From Phenylobacterium sp. (GTDB lineage Bacteria > Pseudomonadota > Alphaproteobacteria > Caulobacterales > Caulobacteraceae): DNA of 64,000 nt. The position numbers and the translations under genes were made by a program. The stretch is from positions 62,001-126,000 of the forward strand of contig JAGNIV010000003.1 in assembly GCA_018001015.1 (NCBI GenBank), written 5' to 3'. This document shows, piece by piece, positions 27,510 to 36,415 of this stretch. The notes under the pieces were generated by a model. The model was given only the letters and a program-made list of their open reading frames with translations. It made no database searches and had not been told where the DNA came from. How positions within the stretch are numbered: the stretch's first letter is position 1; each line of letters opens with the position of its first letter.

Positions 27510-28640
27510 CTAGGCGGTCTTCCAGCTGTCGACATAGGCGGCATTCTCAACCGTCGCGGCGGCCTCGCCAACCTCCAAGGGGTCGCGAGTGTCGATCATC
27601 ACGGCATATTCATCGGTTGCGGGCTTGGGCTGGCTGAGCATGTTCTTCAGCGCCTTGGGGTGCGGGCCGTGGGTGAAGCCGGACGGATGGAAGGTCATCA
27701 TCCCGGCGTCGATGCCGTCGCGGCTGAAGAAGTCGCCGGCGTGGTAGAACAGCACCTCGTCGAAGTCGTCGTTGTTGTGGAAAAACGGGACCTTGAGAGC
27801 GCCCGGATCGGTCTCGAAGGGGCGCGGCGCGAAGGTGCAGACCACGAAGCGGTCGGAGACGAAGGTGGTGTGGACGCTGGGGGGCAGGTGATAGCGGTGG
27901 CTGACCACCGGCCGCAGGTCCTTCACGTTGAGGCGCACGGGCGCGAGGTCGCCGTGCCAGCCCACGGCGTCGATGGGATTGTAGGGATAGGTGACCACCG
28001 AGACTTGGCCACGCTTCTTGATCTCCACCCGGTATTCGCCCGGCTCGGCCTGGTGGGCGCGGAAGGCCGCGTCCATGGCGGGCGTATCCAGCATGGCCGG
28101 GTCGAACAGGGCCTGGCCGCCCAGCATGCCCTTGTCGGGCAGGGAGAAGTGGGTGTTGGTGGCCTGGATCATCAGCACAGCGGTGGGCGCGGCGGGCGCC
28201 AGCCGCCACATGGTCCCGCGCGGCAGGTAGAGGTAGTCGCCGGCCGCGTAGCCGATGCGGCCATAGTCGCAGAACAGGTCGCCGGCCCCTTCGTGGACGA
28301 ACAGCAGCTGGTCGCCGTCGGCGTTGCGGGCCAGGGCCGGCATGGGCGTCGCCAGCTTCCAGAAGCGCATCTCGACGGCGGCGTTGTGCAGCACCACCGG
28401 CGCGCTCCAGGGCGAGCCCGGCGCCTCGGTCAAGCGGGCGAGGTCGAAGGCGCGGGGGCGAAGCGGGCCCTCGAAGCTGGTCCAACCTGTCGGTGGCCGT
28501 GGATGGTGCAGGAAGGCTGCTGGGCCGAAAAAGCCCTCCTTGGAGACCTCGCGCTCGTAGGTGCCGGGGGGCATGTCGGCGTGGGCCTGGCGGGAGTAAA
28601 CCCCTTGTGCGCCACGGATCGGGATCCAGTTTCGAGCCAT
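27510..28640 (-). CDS. hmgA: Homogentisate 1,2-dioxygenase
   Basis: 376 residues, cupin-type ring-cleaving dioxygenase turning homogentisate into maleylacetoacetate. Iron-ligand regions are seen in FHNNDDFDEVLFYHAGDF and HPSGFTHGPHPKAL. It is shorter than the ~430-residue human-like enzyme, consistent with a compact bacterial form. The ATG at 28640 shares its A with the TGA of the upstream asparaginase-like gene (TGATG), with GAGG just before; a GTG one codon upstream is less likely. Confidence 0.93.
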   Translation of the reverse strand: MARNWIPIRGAQGVYSRQAHADMPPGTYEREVSKEGFFGPAAFLHHPRPPTGWTSFEGPLRPRAFDLARLTEAPGSPWSAPVVLHNAAVEMRFWKLATPMPALARNADGDQLLFVHEGAGDLFCDYGRIGYAAGDYLYLPRGTMWRLAPAAPTAVLMIQATNTHFSLPDKGMLGGQALFDPAMLDTPAMDAAFRAHQAEPGEYRVEIKKRGQVSVVTYPYNPIDAVGWHGDLAPVRLNVKDLRPVVSHRYHLPPSVHTTFVSDRFVVCTFAPRPFETDPGALKVPFFHNNDDFDEVLFYHAGDFFSRDGIDAGMMTFHPSGFTHGPHPKALKNMLSQPKPATDEYAVMIDTRDPLEVGEAAATVENAAYVDSWKTA

Positions 28641-29620
28641 CACGCCTCGTCCTTGTAGATGCTGACCGACATTGGCCGACCTTCGACCGACATTGCCCGA
28701 TACATGCCCGACGTGTTGAAGCTCCAGGCCACCTGGCCATTCGGTGCGACAGCGATCACGCCGCCGTCACCCCCGAGCGCGGTCAAGCGACGTTGCACCA
28801 CCTCATCGACGGCGGCCTGCAACGAAAGGCCCTTCAGCTCCACCAGGGCCGAGATGTCGCGCGCCACGGTCAGGCGGATGAAGTACTCGCCGGTCCCGGT
28901 GGCCGAGACCGCGCAGCCCGCGTTGGAGGCGTAGGTTCCGGCGCCGATCAAGGGACTGTCCCCCACCCGGCCCCAGCGCTTGCCGGTGGTGCCGCCGGTG
29001 GAGGTGGCGGCGGCCACGTCCCCATGCCTGTCGAGGGCCACGACGCCCACCGTGCCGTGCTTGCCCTCGTCGTGCGCCAAGCCCTGGGCGGGGTCGGGCC
29101 GGTCGGCGCCAGCCGGCTCGGGCGGAATGGGCAGGTTCTCGGCCTTGAGGAAGTTGATCAGGCTGCGCCAGCGCCGAGCGGTGTGGAAGTGGAAGGGCTC
29201 CACCAGCTCCTCGCCCTGGTCGGCGGCGAAGTCGTCGGCGCCCTTGCCGATCAGCATGACGTGGGGCGAGCGCTCCATGACCGCGCGGGCCAGGCTGACG
29301 GGATGGCGGGCGCGCGTGACGCCCGCCACGGCGCCGGCGGCGAGCGTGCGGCCCTCCATGATCGCGGCGTCCAGCTCGTTGCGGCCCTCGGCGGTGAAGA
29401 CCGCGCCGCGACCCGCATTGAACAGCGGGTCGTCCTCCAGCAGGCGGACGGCGGTTTCGCAGGCGTCGAGGGCCCTGCCCCCGGCCTTCAGCACCTGGGC
29501 GCCGGCCTCCGTCACCCGGGTCAGGGCGGCGCGATAGGCGGCCTCCTGCTCAGGCTTGAGCTGGGCGCGCTCGATCACGCCTGCCCCACCGTGAACGACA
29601 ATGGCGCATTTCGGCGGCAA
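28640..29620 (-). CDS. iaaA: Isoaspartyl peptidase / L-asparaginase (Ntn hydrolase)
   Basis: 326 residues of the type III asparaginase family, which self-cleaves to free a catalytic threonine. The cleavage site is in KHGTVGVVALD, followed by STGGTTGKRWGRVGDSPLIGAG, and the N-terminus IVVHGGAGVI is typical. It cleaves beta-aspartyl peptides and some asparagine. The start is a TTG immediately after the hpd stop, with GGAGG six bases before; no ATG fits. Its place between hpd and hmgA is unexpected for tyrosine degradation. Confidence 0.9.
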   Translation of the reverse strand: MPPKCAIVVHGGAGVIERAQLKPEQEAAYRAALTRVTEAGAQVLKAGGRALDACETAVRLLEDDPLFNAGRGAVFTAEGRNELDAAIMEGRTLAAGAVAGVTRARHPVSLARAVMERSPHVMLIGKGADDFAADQGEELVEPFHFHTARRWRSLINFLKAENLPIPPEPAGADRPDPAQGLAHDEGKHGTVGVVALDRHGDVAAATSTGGTTGKRWGRVGDSPLIGAGTYASNAGCAVSATGTGEYFIRLTVARDISALVELKGLSLQAAVDEVVQRRLTALGGDGGVIAVAPNGQVAWSFNTSGMYRAMSVEGRPMSVSIYKDEA

Positions 29621-30715
29621 TCAGCCCTCCTTGGCCGGCAGGACCCCGCGACGCACCTGGTCCAGCTCGATGGACTCAAACAGCGCCTTGAAGTTGCCCT
29701 CGCCGAAGCCCTCGTTGCCCTTGCGCTGGATCACTTCGAAGAAGATCGGGCCGATCATGTTCTCGGTGAAGATCTGCAGCAGCAGACCCTGTCCCTCGGT
29801 GGGGGCGCCGTCCATCAGGATCTGGTCGGCGCGCAGGCGCTGCAGGTTCTCGTCGTGACCCTTCACCCGGTCCGGCAACTGCTCGTAATAGGTCTCCGGC
29901 ACCGACTGGAAGCGGACCTCGCGGTCCCGCATGGTCTCCACCGCGTGATAGATGTCGCCGGTCCCCAGCGCCACGTGCTGGATGCCCTCGCCGTGGTAGT
30001 CCTTGAGGAACTCCTCGATCTGCGAGTGGTCGTCCTGGCTCTCGTTCAGGGGGATGCGGATCTTGCCGCAGGGGCTGGTCATCGCCTTGGAGATCAGACC
30101 GGTCTGCGCGCCCTCAATGTCGAAATAGCGGATCTCCCGGAAGTTGAAGATGCGTTCGTAGAAGTCGGCCCACTTGCCCATGTTCCCGCGGAAGACATTG
30201 TGGGTCAGGTGGTCGAGATAGGTCAGGCCGACGCCGTTCCTGGCCTCCGCCTCGGCGGCGCCGGGGATCGGGATGAAGTCGACGTCGTAGATCTCCTGGG
30301 CCCCGTAGCGGTCCACCAGATAGAGGTTCGAACCGCCGATCCCCTCGATGGCGGGGATGTTCAACTCCATGGGGCCGACCGGACCCTGAACCTGGATGGC
30401 GCCGCGCTCCAGGGCCAGGGCCAGCGCCTTGGCGGCGTCCTTGACCCGGAAGGCCATGGCGTTGGCCGAGGGGCCGTGGATCTGGCGGAAGTCGGCCGGC
30501 TGGCCGCTGGGCTCCATGTTCAGCAGGAAGTTGATGTCGCCCTGGCGCATGCGGATGACGTTCTTCGAGCGATGCCTGCTGACCGCCGTGAAGCCCATTT
30601 TCTCAAACAGACCCTTGAGAAGGTCGGGTTCGGGGGCGGTGAACTCGACGAATTCGAAGCCGTCGGTGGCCAAGGGGTTGTCGAACAGGTCACGGGAGGG
30701 GGCCTTGGCGTTCAT
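29621..30715 (-). CDS. hpd: 4-hydroxyphenylpyruvate dioxygenase
   Basis: 364 residues; non-haem iron enzyme converting 4-hydroxyphenylpyruvate to homogentisate. Two vicinal-oxygen-chelate halves; iron ligands lie in LDHLTHNVF, IQHVALGTGDI and FFEVIQRKG. AAGGAG is 7 bases upstream of the ATG at 30715. First gene of the operon; a palindrome 30 bases upstream suggests control by the MarR protein at the operon's far end. Confidence 0.95.
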   Translation of the reverse strand: MNAKAPSRDLFDNPLATDGFEFVEFTAPEPDLLKGLFEKMGFTAVSRHRSKNVIRMRQGDINFLLNMEPSGQPADFRQIHGPSANAMAFRVKDAAKALALALERGAIQVQGPVGPMELNIPAIEGIGGSNLYLVDRYGAQEIYDVDFIPIPGAAEAEARNGVGLTYLDHLTHNVFRGNMGKWADFYERIFNFREIRYFDIEGAQTGLISKAMTSPCGKIRIPLNESQDDHSQIEEFLKDYHGEGIQHVALGTGDIYHAVETMRDREVRFQSVPETYYEQLPDRVKGHDENLQRLRADQILMDGAPTEGQGLLLQIFTENMIGPIFFEVIQRKGNEGFGEGNFKALFESIELDQVRRGVLPAKEG

Positions 30716-30744
30716 CTGCGCACTCCTTGTAGGAGACATAGTAT

Positions 30745-30760
30745 CATTTGAAACCAAATG
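30745..30760. promoter_or_regulatory. Palindrome CATTTG-N4-CAAATG upstream of hpd, candidate MarR operator
   Basis: Perfect 6-base arms (30745-30750 and 30755-30760) in the divergent gap between hpd and yqaA. A TACTAT-like -10 on the minus strand overlaps its downstream side, so a bound repressor would block hpd transcription. Link to the operon's MarR gene is inference. Confidence 0.5.
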
Positions 30761-30832
30761 CCTGATCCGAGCCCAGGAGACAAGGGCCGCGGGCGCTGGT
30801 AGCAAACGAGTGAACAGCCTCCTCGGATCGCC

Positions 30833-31411
30833 ATGCTTCGCAAAATGTACGACTGGGTCATGAACCTGGCCGGGTCGCGCCACGCGCCCGTCATGCTGTG
30901 CGGCGTCTCCTTCGCCGAGAGTTCGTTCTTCCCGATCCCCCCCGACGTGATGCTGGCGCCGATGGTGCTGGCCCGGCCGGACAGGGCCTTCCTCTATGCC
31001 GGGCTCTGCACGATCTCCTCGGTGCTGGGCGGCTGCCTGGGCTATTTCATCGGCTACCACCTGGGCGACCTGGGCCACTGGCTGCTGGCCCTGATGGGCC
31101 ATCCGGACGGTGACACCGCCTTCAAGGCCTGGTTCGACCAGTGGGGCCTGTGGGTGATCCTGATCAAGGGCCTGACCCCGATCCCCTACAAGCTGGTGAC
31201 CATCGCCTCGGGCCTGGCCGAATTCTCGTTCCTGACCTTCCTCTGGGCCTCGGTGGTGACCCGCGGCGCGCGGTTCTTCCTCACCGCCACCCTGCTGAAA
31301 TACTTCGGGCCCGCCGTCCGTGAAGAGTTCGAAAAGCGGCTGACCCTGTACACCGTGATCGGCCTGACGGTTCTGGTCGGCGGAATTGTTGCGCTGAAAG
31401 TCTTGGGCTGA
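30833..31411 (+). CDS. YqaA/DedA-family (VTT domain) membrane protein
   Basis: 192 residues, about five membrane or re-entrant helices. The family's conserved elements are FAESSFFPIPPDVMLAPM (E..PIP) and KGLTPIPYKLVTIASGLAEFSF (G-x-x-P-x-P). DedA relatives act as undecaprenyl-phosphate or lipid scramblases/flippases or help keep proton motive force; the exact role of the YqaA branch is unclear. First gene of a rightward run; dsbB follows after 28 bases. Confidence 0.88.
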   Translation: MLRKMYDWVMNLAGSRHAPVMLCGVSFAESSFFPIPPDVMLAPMVLARPDRAFLYAGLCTISSVLGGCLGYFIGYHLGDLGHWLLALMGHPDGDTAFKAWFDQWGLWVILIKGLTPIPYKLVTIASGLAEFSFLTFLWASVVTRGARFFLTATLLKYFGPAVREEFEKRLTLYTVIGLTVLVGGIVALKVLG

Positions 31412-31439
31412 GCCCGGTTTTGCGCTCATATCGCGCGCC

Positions 31440-31955
31440 ATGATGCAGCTGATCCGCGCCGTCCTCGACCGCTGGGCTTTCTGGGCGCTCGGCTCGTCCG
31501 CCCTGATGCTGGCGATCGCTCACGCCTTTGAGACCTTCGGCGGCTACGCGCCCTGCACGCTGTGCCTTCGGGCCCGCGAGGTCTATTGGGTCGCCGGAAG
31601 CCTCGCCCTGATCGCAATCGTGGTCTGCAAGCTGCCACGCGGGCGCCGCTGGCGCTGGCTGTTCGATGCGGCCCTGGCCCTGGTCTTCGCGGTCGGCGTC
31701 GGCGTCGCCGTCTATCACGCCGGCGCGGAGTGGAAGTGGTGGCCTGGCCCCGCGACCTGCGCGTCCACGGGCGCGGGGGTCAGCACTCAGGCCATGACCG
31801 ACCTGCTGGGCGGCGCGAAGATTCGGCCGCCGGCCTGCGACGAAGCCGCCTGGGTGTTCCTGGGCCTGTCCATGGCCGGCTGGAACGCGCTGATATCGCT
31901 GAAGCTGACGATCTACAGCGCCTGGGCGGCCCTGCGCGGCCGGCGCCAACCATGA
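31440..31955 (+). CDS. dsbB: Disulphide bond formation protein DsbB
   Basis: 171 residues, four membrane helices. Redox cysteine pair 1 in APCTLCLRAREVYW, and pair 2 in the second periplasmic loop (ATCAS and PPACDEA). It reoxidises DsbA by passing electrons to ubiquinone. Its stop overlaps the coq7 ATG (ATGA); pairing with a ubiquinone-synthesis gene fits its use of quinone. A DsbA-like thiol protein is encoded at 34806, but that one lacks an export signal. Confidence 0.92.
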   Translation: MMQLIRAVLDRWAFWALGSSALMLAIAHAFETFGGYAPCTLCLRAREVYWVAGSLALIAIVVCKLPRGRRWRWLFDAALALVFAVGVGVAVYHAGAEWKWWPGPATCASTGAGVSTQAMTDLLGGAKIRPPACDEAAWVFLGLSMAGWNALISLKLTIYSAWAALRGRRQP

Positions 31956-32515
31956 GTGACAAACCCGTTCCCCACCGCCCCGGACAAGGCGCCACCGCCG
32001 CGCGCCTGGCCGAAATCCTGCGGGTCGATCACGCTGGCGAGATGGCCGCGGTGCAGATCTATCGCGGCCAGCGCGCCGTGCTCGGCGCCTCCATGGGCCA
32101 TGAGCGCATCACCGGTCAGCTCGCGGAGATGGAGGGCCATGAAGCCGTCCACCTGGCCCGCTTCGACGCCCTGCTCACCGACCATGGGGTTCGCCCCACC
32201 GCCATGACGCCGGTCTGGCGGCTGGCGGCCTTCGCGCTCGGCGCCGGCACCGCCCTGCTGGGCGAAAAGGCGGCGCACGCCTGCACCGAGGCGGTCGAGG
32301 ATGTGATCGAGCAGCACTACGCCGGCCAGGTCGCCGAACTGGCCGACCGCGAGCCTGAGCTGGCCGCCGAGCTCTCCAAGTTCCGCGATGAGGAACTGGC
32401 GCACCGCGACCACGCCGTCGAGGAAGGCGCCCGTGACGCCTTGGGCTATCCGATCCTGGCCGCCGTGATCCGCGCCGGCTGCAAGGCGGCCATCAAGATC
32501 AGCGAGAAGCTATGA
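31952..32515 (+). CDS. coq7: Demethoxyubiquinone hydroxylase Coq7
   Basis: 187 residues, di-iron carboxylate enzyme for the penultimate hydroxylation in ubiquinone synthesis. E and EXXH ligands are in LRVDHAGEMAAVQIYRGQ, MEGHEAVHL, EAVEDVIEQHY and RDEELAHRDHA. It is peripherally membrane-bound. ATGA overlaps link it to dsbB before and the GNAT gene after. Confidence 0.95.
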   Translation: MSDKPVPHRPGQGATAARLAEILRVDHAGEMAAVQIYRGQRAVLGASMGHERITGQLAEMEGHEAVHLARFDALLTDHGVRPTAMTPVWRLAAFALGAGTALLGEKAAHACTEAVEDVIEQHYAGQVAELADREPELAAELSKFRDEELAHRDHAVEEGARDALGYPILAAVIRAGCKAAIKISEKL

Positions 32516-33156
32516 CCGACGCGCAGATCGAAGCCCTGCGCCGTGGCGCCGAGGCGCCCGTCGCCGCGGGCCCCGCCGATATCGACGCCGCCGCAGACGA
32601 TCTGAACGCCGCCTTCCGCACCGATCCGCAGTTCTGCTGGTTCCTGCGCGACGACGCCAAGCGCGAGTCCGCCCGCCTGGCCTTCATGAAGATGCTGCTG
32701 AAGGAGATCGCCCTGCCCACCGGCGAGGTGACCCGTCCGGCCGGCGGCGGCGCGGTCTCCATCTGGATTCCCTCGGAAGCGCTCGGCCCCAATAGCCTGA
32801 TGCAGGAACTGCGGGTCCTGCCCACCATCCTGCACGCCACGGGTTTGGGCCGGATCGGCCGCCTCTCGGCCATGCGCAAGATCATGGACGAGCTGCACCC
32901 CATGGAGCGGCCCCACGCCTATCTGTGGTTCCTGGGCGTGCGGCCGGAAGCCCAGGGCATGGGTGTCGGGTCGCGGATGCTAAAGGCCGGCCTGGCCAAG
33001 GTCGACGCCGCCGGGCTGCCCGCCTATCTGGAATCCTCCAACGAGGCCAATGTCCCGCTCTACCGCCGCTACGGCTTCGAGGTGATGACCGAGTTCCGCG
33101 CCCGCCCCGACGCTCCGCCCGCCTGGGCCATGTGGCGCGAGCCGCAGGCGGTGTGA
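32512..33156 (+). CDS. GNAT-family N-acetyltransferase
   Basis: 214 residues. The acetyl-CoA pyrophosphate loop is VRPEAQGMGVGSRMLKAGL, with LYRRYGFEV at the C-terminus. The N-terminal ~95 residues are helical. The substrate is unknown; many genes of this kind modify small amines or protein N-termini. Coupled by four-base overlaps to coq7 and to the transporter gene, suggesting one transcript but not a shared pathway. Confidence 0.88.
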   Translation: MTDAQIEALRRGAEAPVAAGPADIDAAADDLNAAFRTDPQFCWFLRDDAKRESARLAFMKMLLKEIALPTGEVTRPAGGGAVSIWIPSEALGPNSLMQELRVLPTILHATGLGRIGRLSAMRKIMDELHPMERPHAYLWFLGVRPEAQGMGVGSRMLKAGLAKVDAAGLPAYLESSNEANVPLYRRYGFEVMTEFRARPDAPPAWAMWREPQAV

Positions 33157-34346
33157 CCGGTCCGGCCCGCACCCTGCTGCTGACCCGAGGGCTCCGCGCC
33201 TTCGGGGACGGTTTCGTCGCGCTCTTGCTGCCGGTCTATCTCACCGCCCTGGGATTTTCCCCGCTGCAGGTGGGCATGCTCACCACCGCCACCCTGCTGG
33301 GCTCGGCGGCCCTGACGCTGGCGGTCGGCGCCGTCGCCCATCGCGTCAGCACGCGGCGCCTGCTGATCGCGGCCTCCGGCCTGATGTGCCTGACGGGACT
33401 GGCCTTCGCGGGACTGGGCGGATTCTGGCCCCTGGTGGTGGTGGGGTGCGTGGGCACGCTCAACCCCTCCGGCGGCGACGTCAGCCCGTTCCTGCCGCTG
33501 GAACAGTCGATGCTGGCTCACAGCGCCCCCGATCGCGAGCGGACCAGCCTGTTCGCCCGCTACAGCCTCACCGGCTCCCTGGCGGTGGCGGGCGGCGCCC
33601 TGGCCGTGGGCGTGGCCGAGCAGTTGGGCCGTCACTTCGTCTGGAGCCATCTCGACATCGCGCGCGGCATGTTCGGGCTCTACGCCCTCCTGGGCCTGGT
33701 GGTGATGGCGCTCTACCGTCGGCTCCCCGCCGTCGAGAGCGACGCCGAGAAGGCCCGCCAGCCCCTGGGCCCGTCCCGCAACCGGGTCTTGCTGCTGGCC
33801 GGCCTGTTCAGCATCGACAGCTTCGGCGGCGGCTTTCTCGTTCAGTCGCTGTTGGCGCTATACCTCTTCCAGCACTACGGCCTGTCGCTGACCACCGCCT
33901 CGGGGCTGTTCTTCTGGATGGGGGTTCTGACCGCCTTTTCGCAGCTCGCTTCGGGGCGGCTGGCCGGGAAGATCGGCCTGGTGAACACCATGGTCTTCAC
34001 CCACATCCCCGCCAACCTCTGCCTGATGCTGGTGGCCTTCGCGCCGAACCTGCCGGTCGCCATGGGTCTGCTGCTGGTGCGCTCCACCCTCTCGGCGATG
34101 GATGTGCCAGCGCGGTCCTCCTACGTGATGGCCATCGTCACTCCGCCCGAGCGCGCCGCGGCCGCCAGCCTGACCAATGTGCCGCGCAGCCTGGCCGCGG
34201 CGCTAAGCCCGTCCATCGCGGGCCTGTTGCTGACCATGAGCCCTTTCGCCTGGCCGCTGCTGATCGGGGGCGGCCTGAAGATCGGCTACGACCTGCTGCT
34301 GCTGCTGATGTTCCGGACGGTGAAGCCGCCGGAAGAGATGAACTAA
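33153..34346 (+). CDS. MFS transporter
   Basis: 397 residues, about twelve membrane helices; the first half has the A-like motif (HRVSTRRLLIAAS) after helix 2. It begins with a GTG overlapping the GNAT stop (GTGA). The substrate is unknown; a drug or metabolite exporter is likely. The 3' end overlaps the convergent membrane gene by four bases. Last gene of the yqaA-dsbB-coq7 run. Confidence 0.87.
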   Translation: MTGPARTLLLTRGLRAFGDGFVALLLPVYLTALGFSPLQVGMLTTATLLGSAALTLAVGAVAHRVSTRRLLIAASGLMCLTGLAFAGLGGFWPLVVVGCVGTLNPSGGDVSPFLPLEQSMLAHSAPDRERTSLFARYSLTGSLAVAGGALAVGVAEQLGRHFVWSHLDIARGMFGLYALLGLVVMALYRRLPAVESDAEKARQPLGPSRNRVLLLAGLFSIDSFGGGFLVQSLLALYLFQHYGLSLTTASGLFFWMGVLTAFSQLASGRLAGKIGLVNTMVFTHIPANLCLMLVAFAPNLPVAMGLLLVRSTLSAMDVPARSSYVMAIVTPPERAAAASLTNVPRSLAAALSPSIAGLLLTMSPFAWPLLIGGGLKIGYDLLLLLMFRTVKPPEEMN

Positions 34347-34723
34347 CGCGTCCCAAGCGTCCGGCGGCCGACGGCCAGCAGGACGGCGAGAACCGCCTCA
34401 ACGGTCATGGGCAGGACCATCTCGGGCGCCAGACCCTCCATCCCCGCCGTGATCAACCGCCCCGCCAGGGCCAGGCTGACCAGCACCAGGGGCACGGTCA
34501 CCAGCCGCCGGTCATTGCGGACCGCCGCAGCCAGGGCGAAGCCTCCCATGCCGCCGAAGAAGCCGCCAACATCGGCCCGCAAGCTGGCCAGGCCCAGGCC
34601 GCCGATGGGCGACAGGCCGAGCGTCACGGCGGGAACCGTCGGGTCGATCCAGATCCTCAGGGCGCCGATCAGGGCGAGCACGCCGAGGGCGCCGACGAGC
34701 AGGCGGGGCAGGAGGCGGAGCAT
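34343..34723 (-). CDS. Small four-helix membrane protein, DUF4345-like
   Basis: 126 residues, four hydrophobic helices (LLVGALGVLALIGALRIW; DVGGFFGGMGGFALAAAV; VTVPLVLVSLALAGRLIT; MVLPMTVEAVLAVLLAV). The layout with a RADVGGFFGG turn is like DUF4345 proteins. Function unknown. The ATG at 34723 is chosen; a GTG six codons upstream is the alternative. Convergent with the MFS gene. Confidence 0.68.
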   Translation of the reverse strand: MLRLLPRLLVGALGVLALIGALRIWIDPTVPAVTLGLSPIGGLGLASLRADVGGFFGGMGGFALAAAVRNDRRLVTVPLVLVSLALAGRLITAGMEGLAPEMVLPMTVEAVLAVLLAVGRRTLGTR

Positions 34724-34805
34724 GTCAGGGTTCCAGATCACTTGATTGTGGCGCGATACATGCCACTATTTGCTCAAAGAGCGAAACCCGCAGGCGGCAA
34801 GACCC

Positions 34806-35456
34806 ATGACCCTCACCTATGACCTCTACTGGTCCTTCCGCTCACCCTATTCCTACATGATCATGCACCGGCTGACGGCGCTGGAGCGGGACTACGACGT
34901 GGTCTGCAATGTGCGGCCGGTCTACCCGCTGGCGGTGCGAACCCCGGAGTTCTTCGACACCCGCGATCCGCTCTGGTTCAGCTACTTCTTCACTGACATT
35001 CACCGCGAGGCGCAGTTCCTGGGCCTGCCCTTCCGCTGGCCCCGCCCCGACCCGGTGTACATGGACATGGCCACCCGGACCTATCCCAAGGACCAGCCGC
35101 ATATCCACCGCCTGACCCAGATGGGCGCTCTGGCGGCCGAGCAGGGCAAGGGGCTGGAGTTCCTCGACGAGGTCAGCAAGACCATCTGGAGTGGGACGGT
35201 GGACGACTGGCATCTCGGCGACCACATCGCCCAGGCCACGGCGCGGGCGGGCCTCGATCCGTCAACCTTCGCCGCGACAGTGGACGCCGAGTCAGACCGC
35301 CTCAACGCGGTGATCGAGGCCTCCCAGGAGGCCCAGCGGGCCGCCGGCCACTACGGCGTGCCGATGATCGCCTTCAACAACGAGCCGTTCTTTGGCCAGG
35401 ACCGCTTCGACCAGTTCAAGTGGCGGCTGGAACAGCAGGGTCTGACGCGGCGCTAA
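34806..35456 (+). CDS. DsbA-fold 2-hydroxychromene-2-carboxylate isomerase family protein
   Basis: 216 residues. The thioredoxin-fold start YDLYWSFRSPYSYM replaces the CXXC of DsbA with S-x-x-S/Y, as in the HCCA isomerase / kappa-class GST group; a cis-proline is in YGVPMIAFNNEPFFGQDR. It has no export signal, so it acts in the cytoplasm, probably on an aromatic or glutathione-linked substrate. No aromatic-degradation genes adjoin it. Confidence 0.82.
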   Translation: MTLTYDLYWSFRSPYSYMIMHRLTALERDYDVVCNVRPVYPLAVRTPEFFDTRDPLWFSYFFTDIHREAQFLGLPFRWPRPDPVYMDMATRTYPKDQPHIHRLTQMGALAAEQGKGLEFLDEVSKTIWSGTVDDWHLGDHIAQATARAGLDPSTFAATVDAESDRLNAVIEASQEAQRAAGHYGVPMIAFNNEPFFGQDRFDQFKWRLEQQGLTRR

Positions 35457-35474
35457 GCGTTGAGGCCTGCGCTA

Positions 35475-36170
35475 TCAGGCCCCGGAACCGGCGACGCTGG
35501 TGGTGCGGGCCAGGGCGGTGCGCCATTCGTCGGCATGGTCGCAGTCGGCATAGTCGGCGAAATAGGGTCCGCCGCGGGTGAAGTGCGCGATCTTCGCCGC
35601 CGGATTGGCCGGATACTCGCCCACCAGCCAGTTCCATTCCAGCGGCAGCGCGCCGATCTCCTCATCACCGCACAGCCAACGGAACTGGTGCAGGTCCAGG
35701 CCGCTGGCGGTGTCGACATAGTCCGGTGTCAGGGCCCGGCAGCGGGCGTTGTTGAACAGGACCACGCTGGACCAGTTCTTCTTGGGATAGGGCAGCTGTT
35801 GAGCGCCAAGAAACTTCACGCTGTCGCGGGGCGCGTAGTCATGCTGCGCCACCATCACGGCGAAACGGTCGTCGGCCAGGGCGAACAGTTCGGCGATGTC
35901 GGCCCGGACCAGCATGTCGCAGTCCATGAACAGCGACCAGCCCTCGTAGCCGGACAGGAACGGGGTCAGGAAGCGGCTGAAGGAGAAGTCGGTCGACTGC
36001 TGCGACACGCGAGGCCGGCCGTGCAGCCCTGACAGGGTGGAGAGCGCGATCGGCGTGATCCGCACGGGGCGCGACGCATGGTCGATGAGGCTCTGGCTGA
36101 GCACATGATAGGCGACGCGCTCGGCCACGTCGTAGCCGATGTAGATGTCCAGCGTGGGCGGAAGGGACAA
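35475..36170 (-). CDS. Glycosyltransferase-like protein (GT-A, DxD motif)
   Basis: 231 residues. LDIYIGYDVAERVAYHVL at the N-terminus and WSLFMDCDMLVRADI with the metal-binding DxD motif are typical of GT8-like GT-A enzymes; WNWLVGEYP and AKIAHFTRGGPYF complete the usual pattern. It probably transfers a sugar to a surface or lipid acceptor. It is a single gene with no other polysaccharide genes nearby. Confidence 0.78.
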   Translation of the reverse strand: MSLPPTLDIYIGYDVAERVAYHVLSQSLIDHASRPVRITPIALSTLSGLHGRPRVSQQSTDFSFSRFLTPFLSGYEGWSLFMDCDMLVRADIAELFALADDRFAVMVAQHDYAPRDSVKFLGAQQLPYPKKNWSSVVLFNNARCRALTPDYVDTASGLDLHQFRWLCGDEEIGALPLEWNWLVGEYPANPAAKIAHFTRGGPYFADYADCDHADEWRTALARTTSVAGSGA

Positions 36171-36415
36171 CGAGAGCTCCAGGACGACGCTGGGGTGGGC
36201 CCCCGCACAGGAGCTATCCTTTTAGCGACGGCCCGCGAAAGGCCAAGATGATCCGCCAGGCCTTCGTCTCTCAAGAGGCCCAGTAGAGGTAGCTGGACCG
36301 GGTTGCATGGAAGCTTATCCGCCAGGTTGACCCTCCAGATCCCCGAAACCCCGCTCTGCCTCTTTGGGCAGCAAGGCAGACGCACCACGCCGTAGAATCG
36401 GCACAAGCTCGCTCC

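Noticed and set aside
28493-30751. Open frame of about 750 codons on the plus strand opposite iaaA and hpd
   Set aside because: Spans several well-supported minus-strand genes and their junctions; no recognisable motif.
30716-31441. Upstream extension of the hpd frame to about 31441
   Set aside because: It would overlap yqaA entirely on the opposite strand; the ATG at 30715 has a good ribosome site and the family's usual N-terminus.
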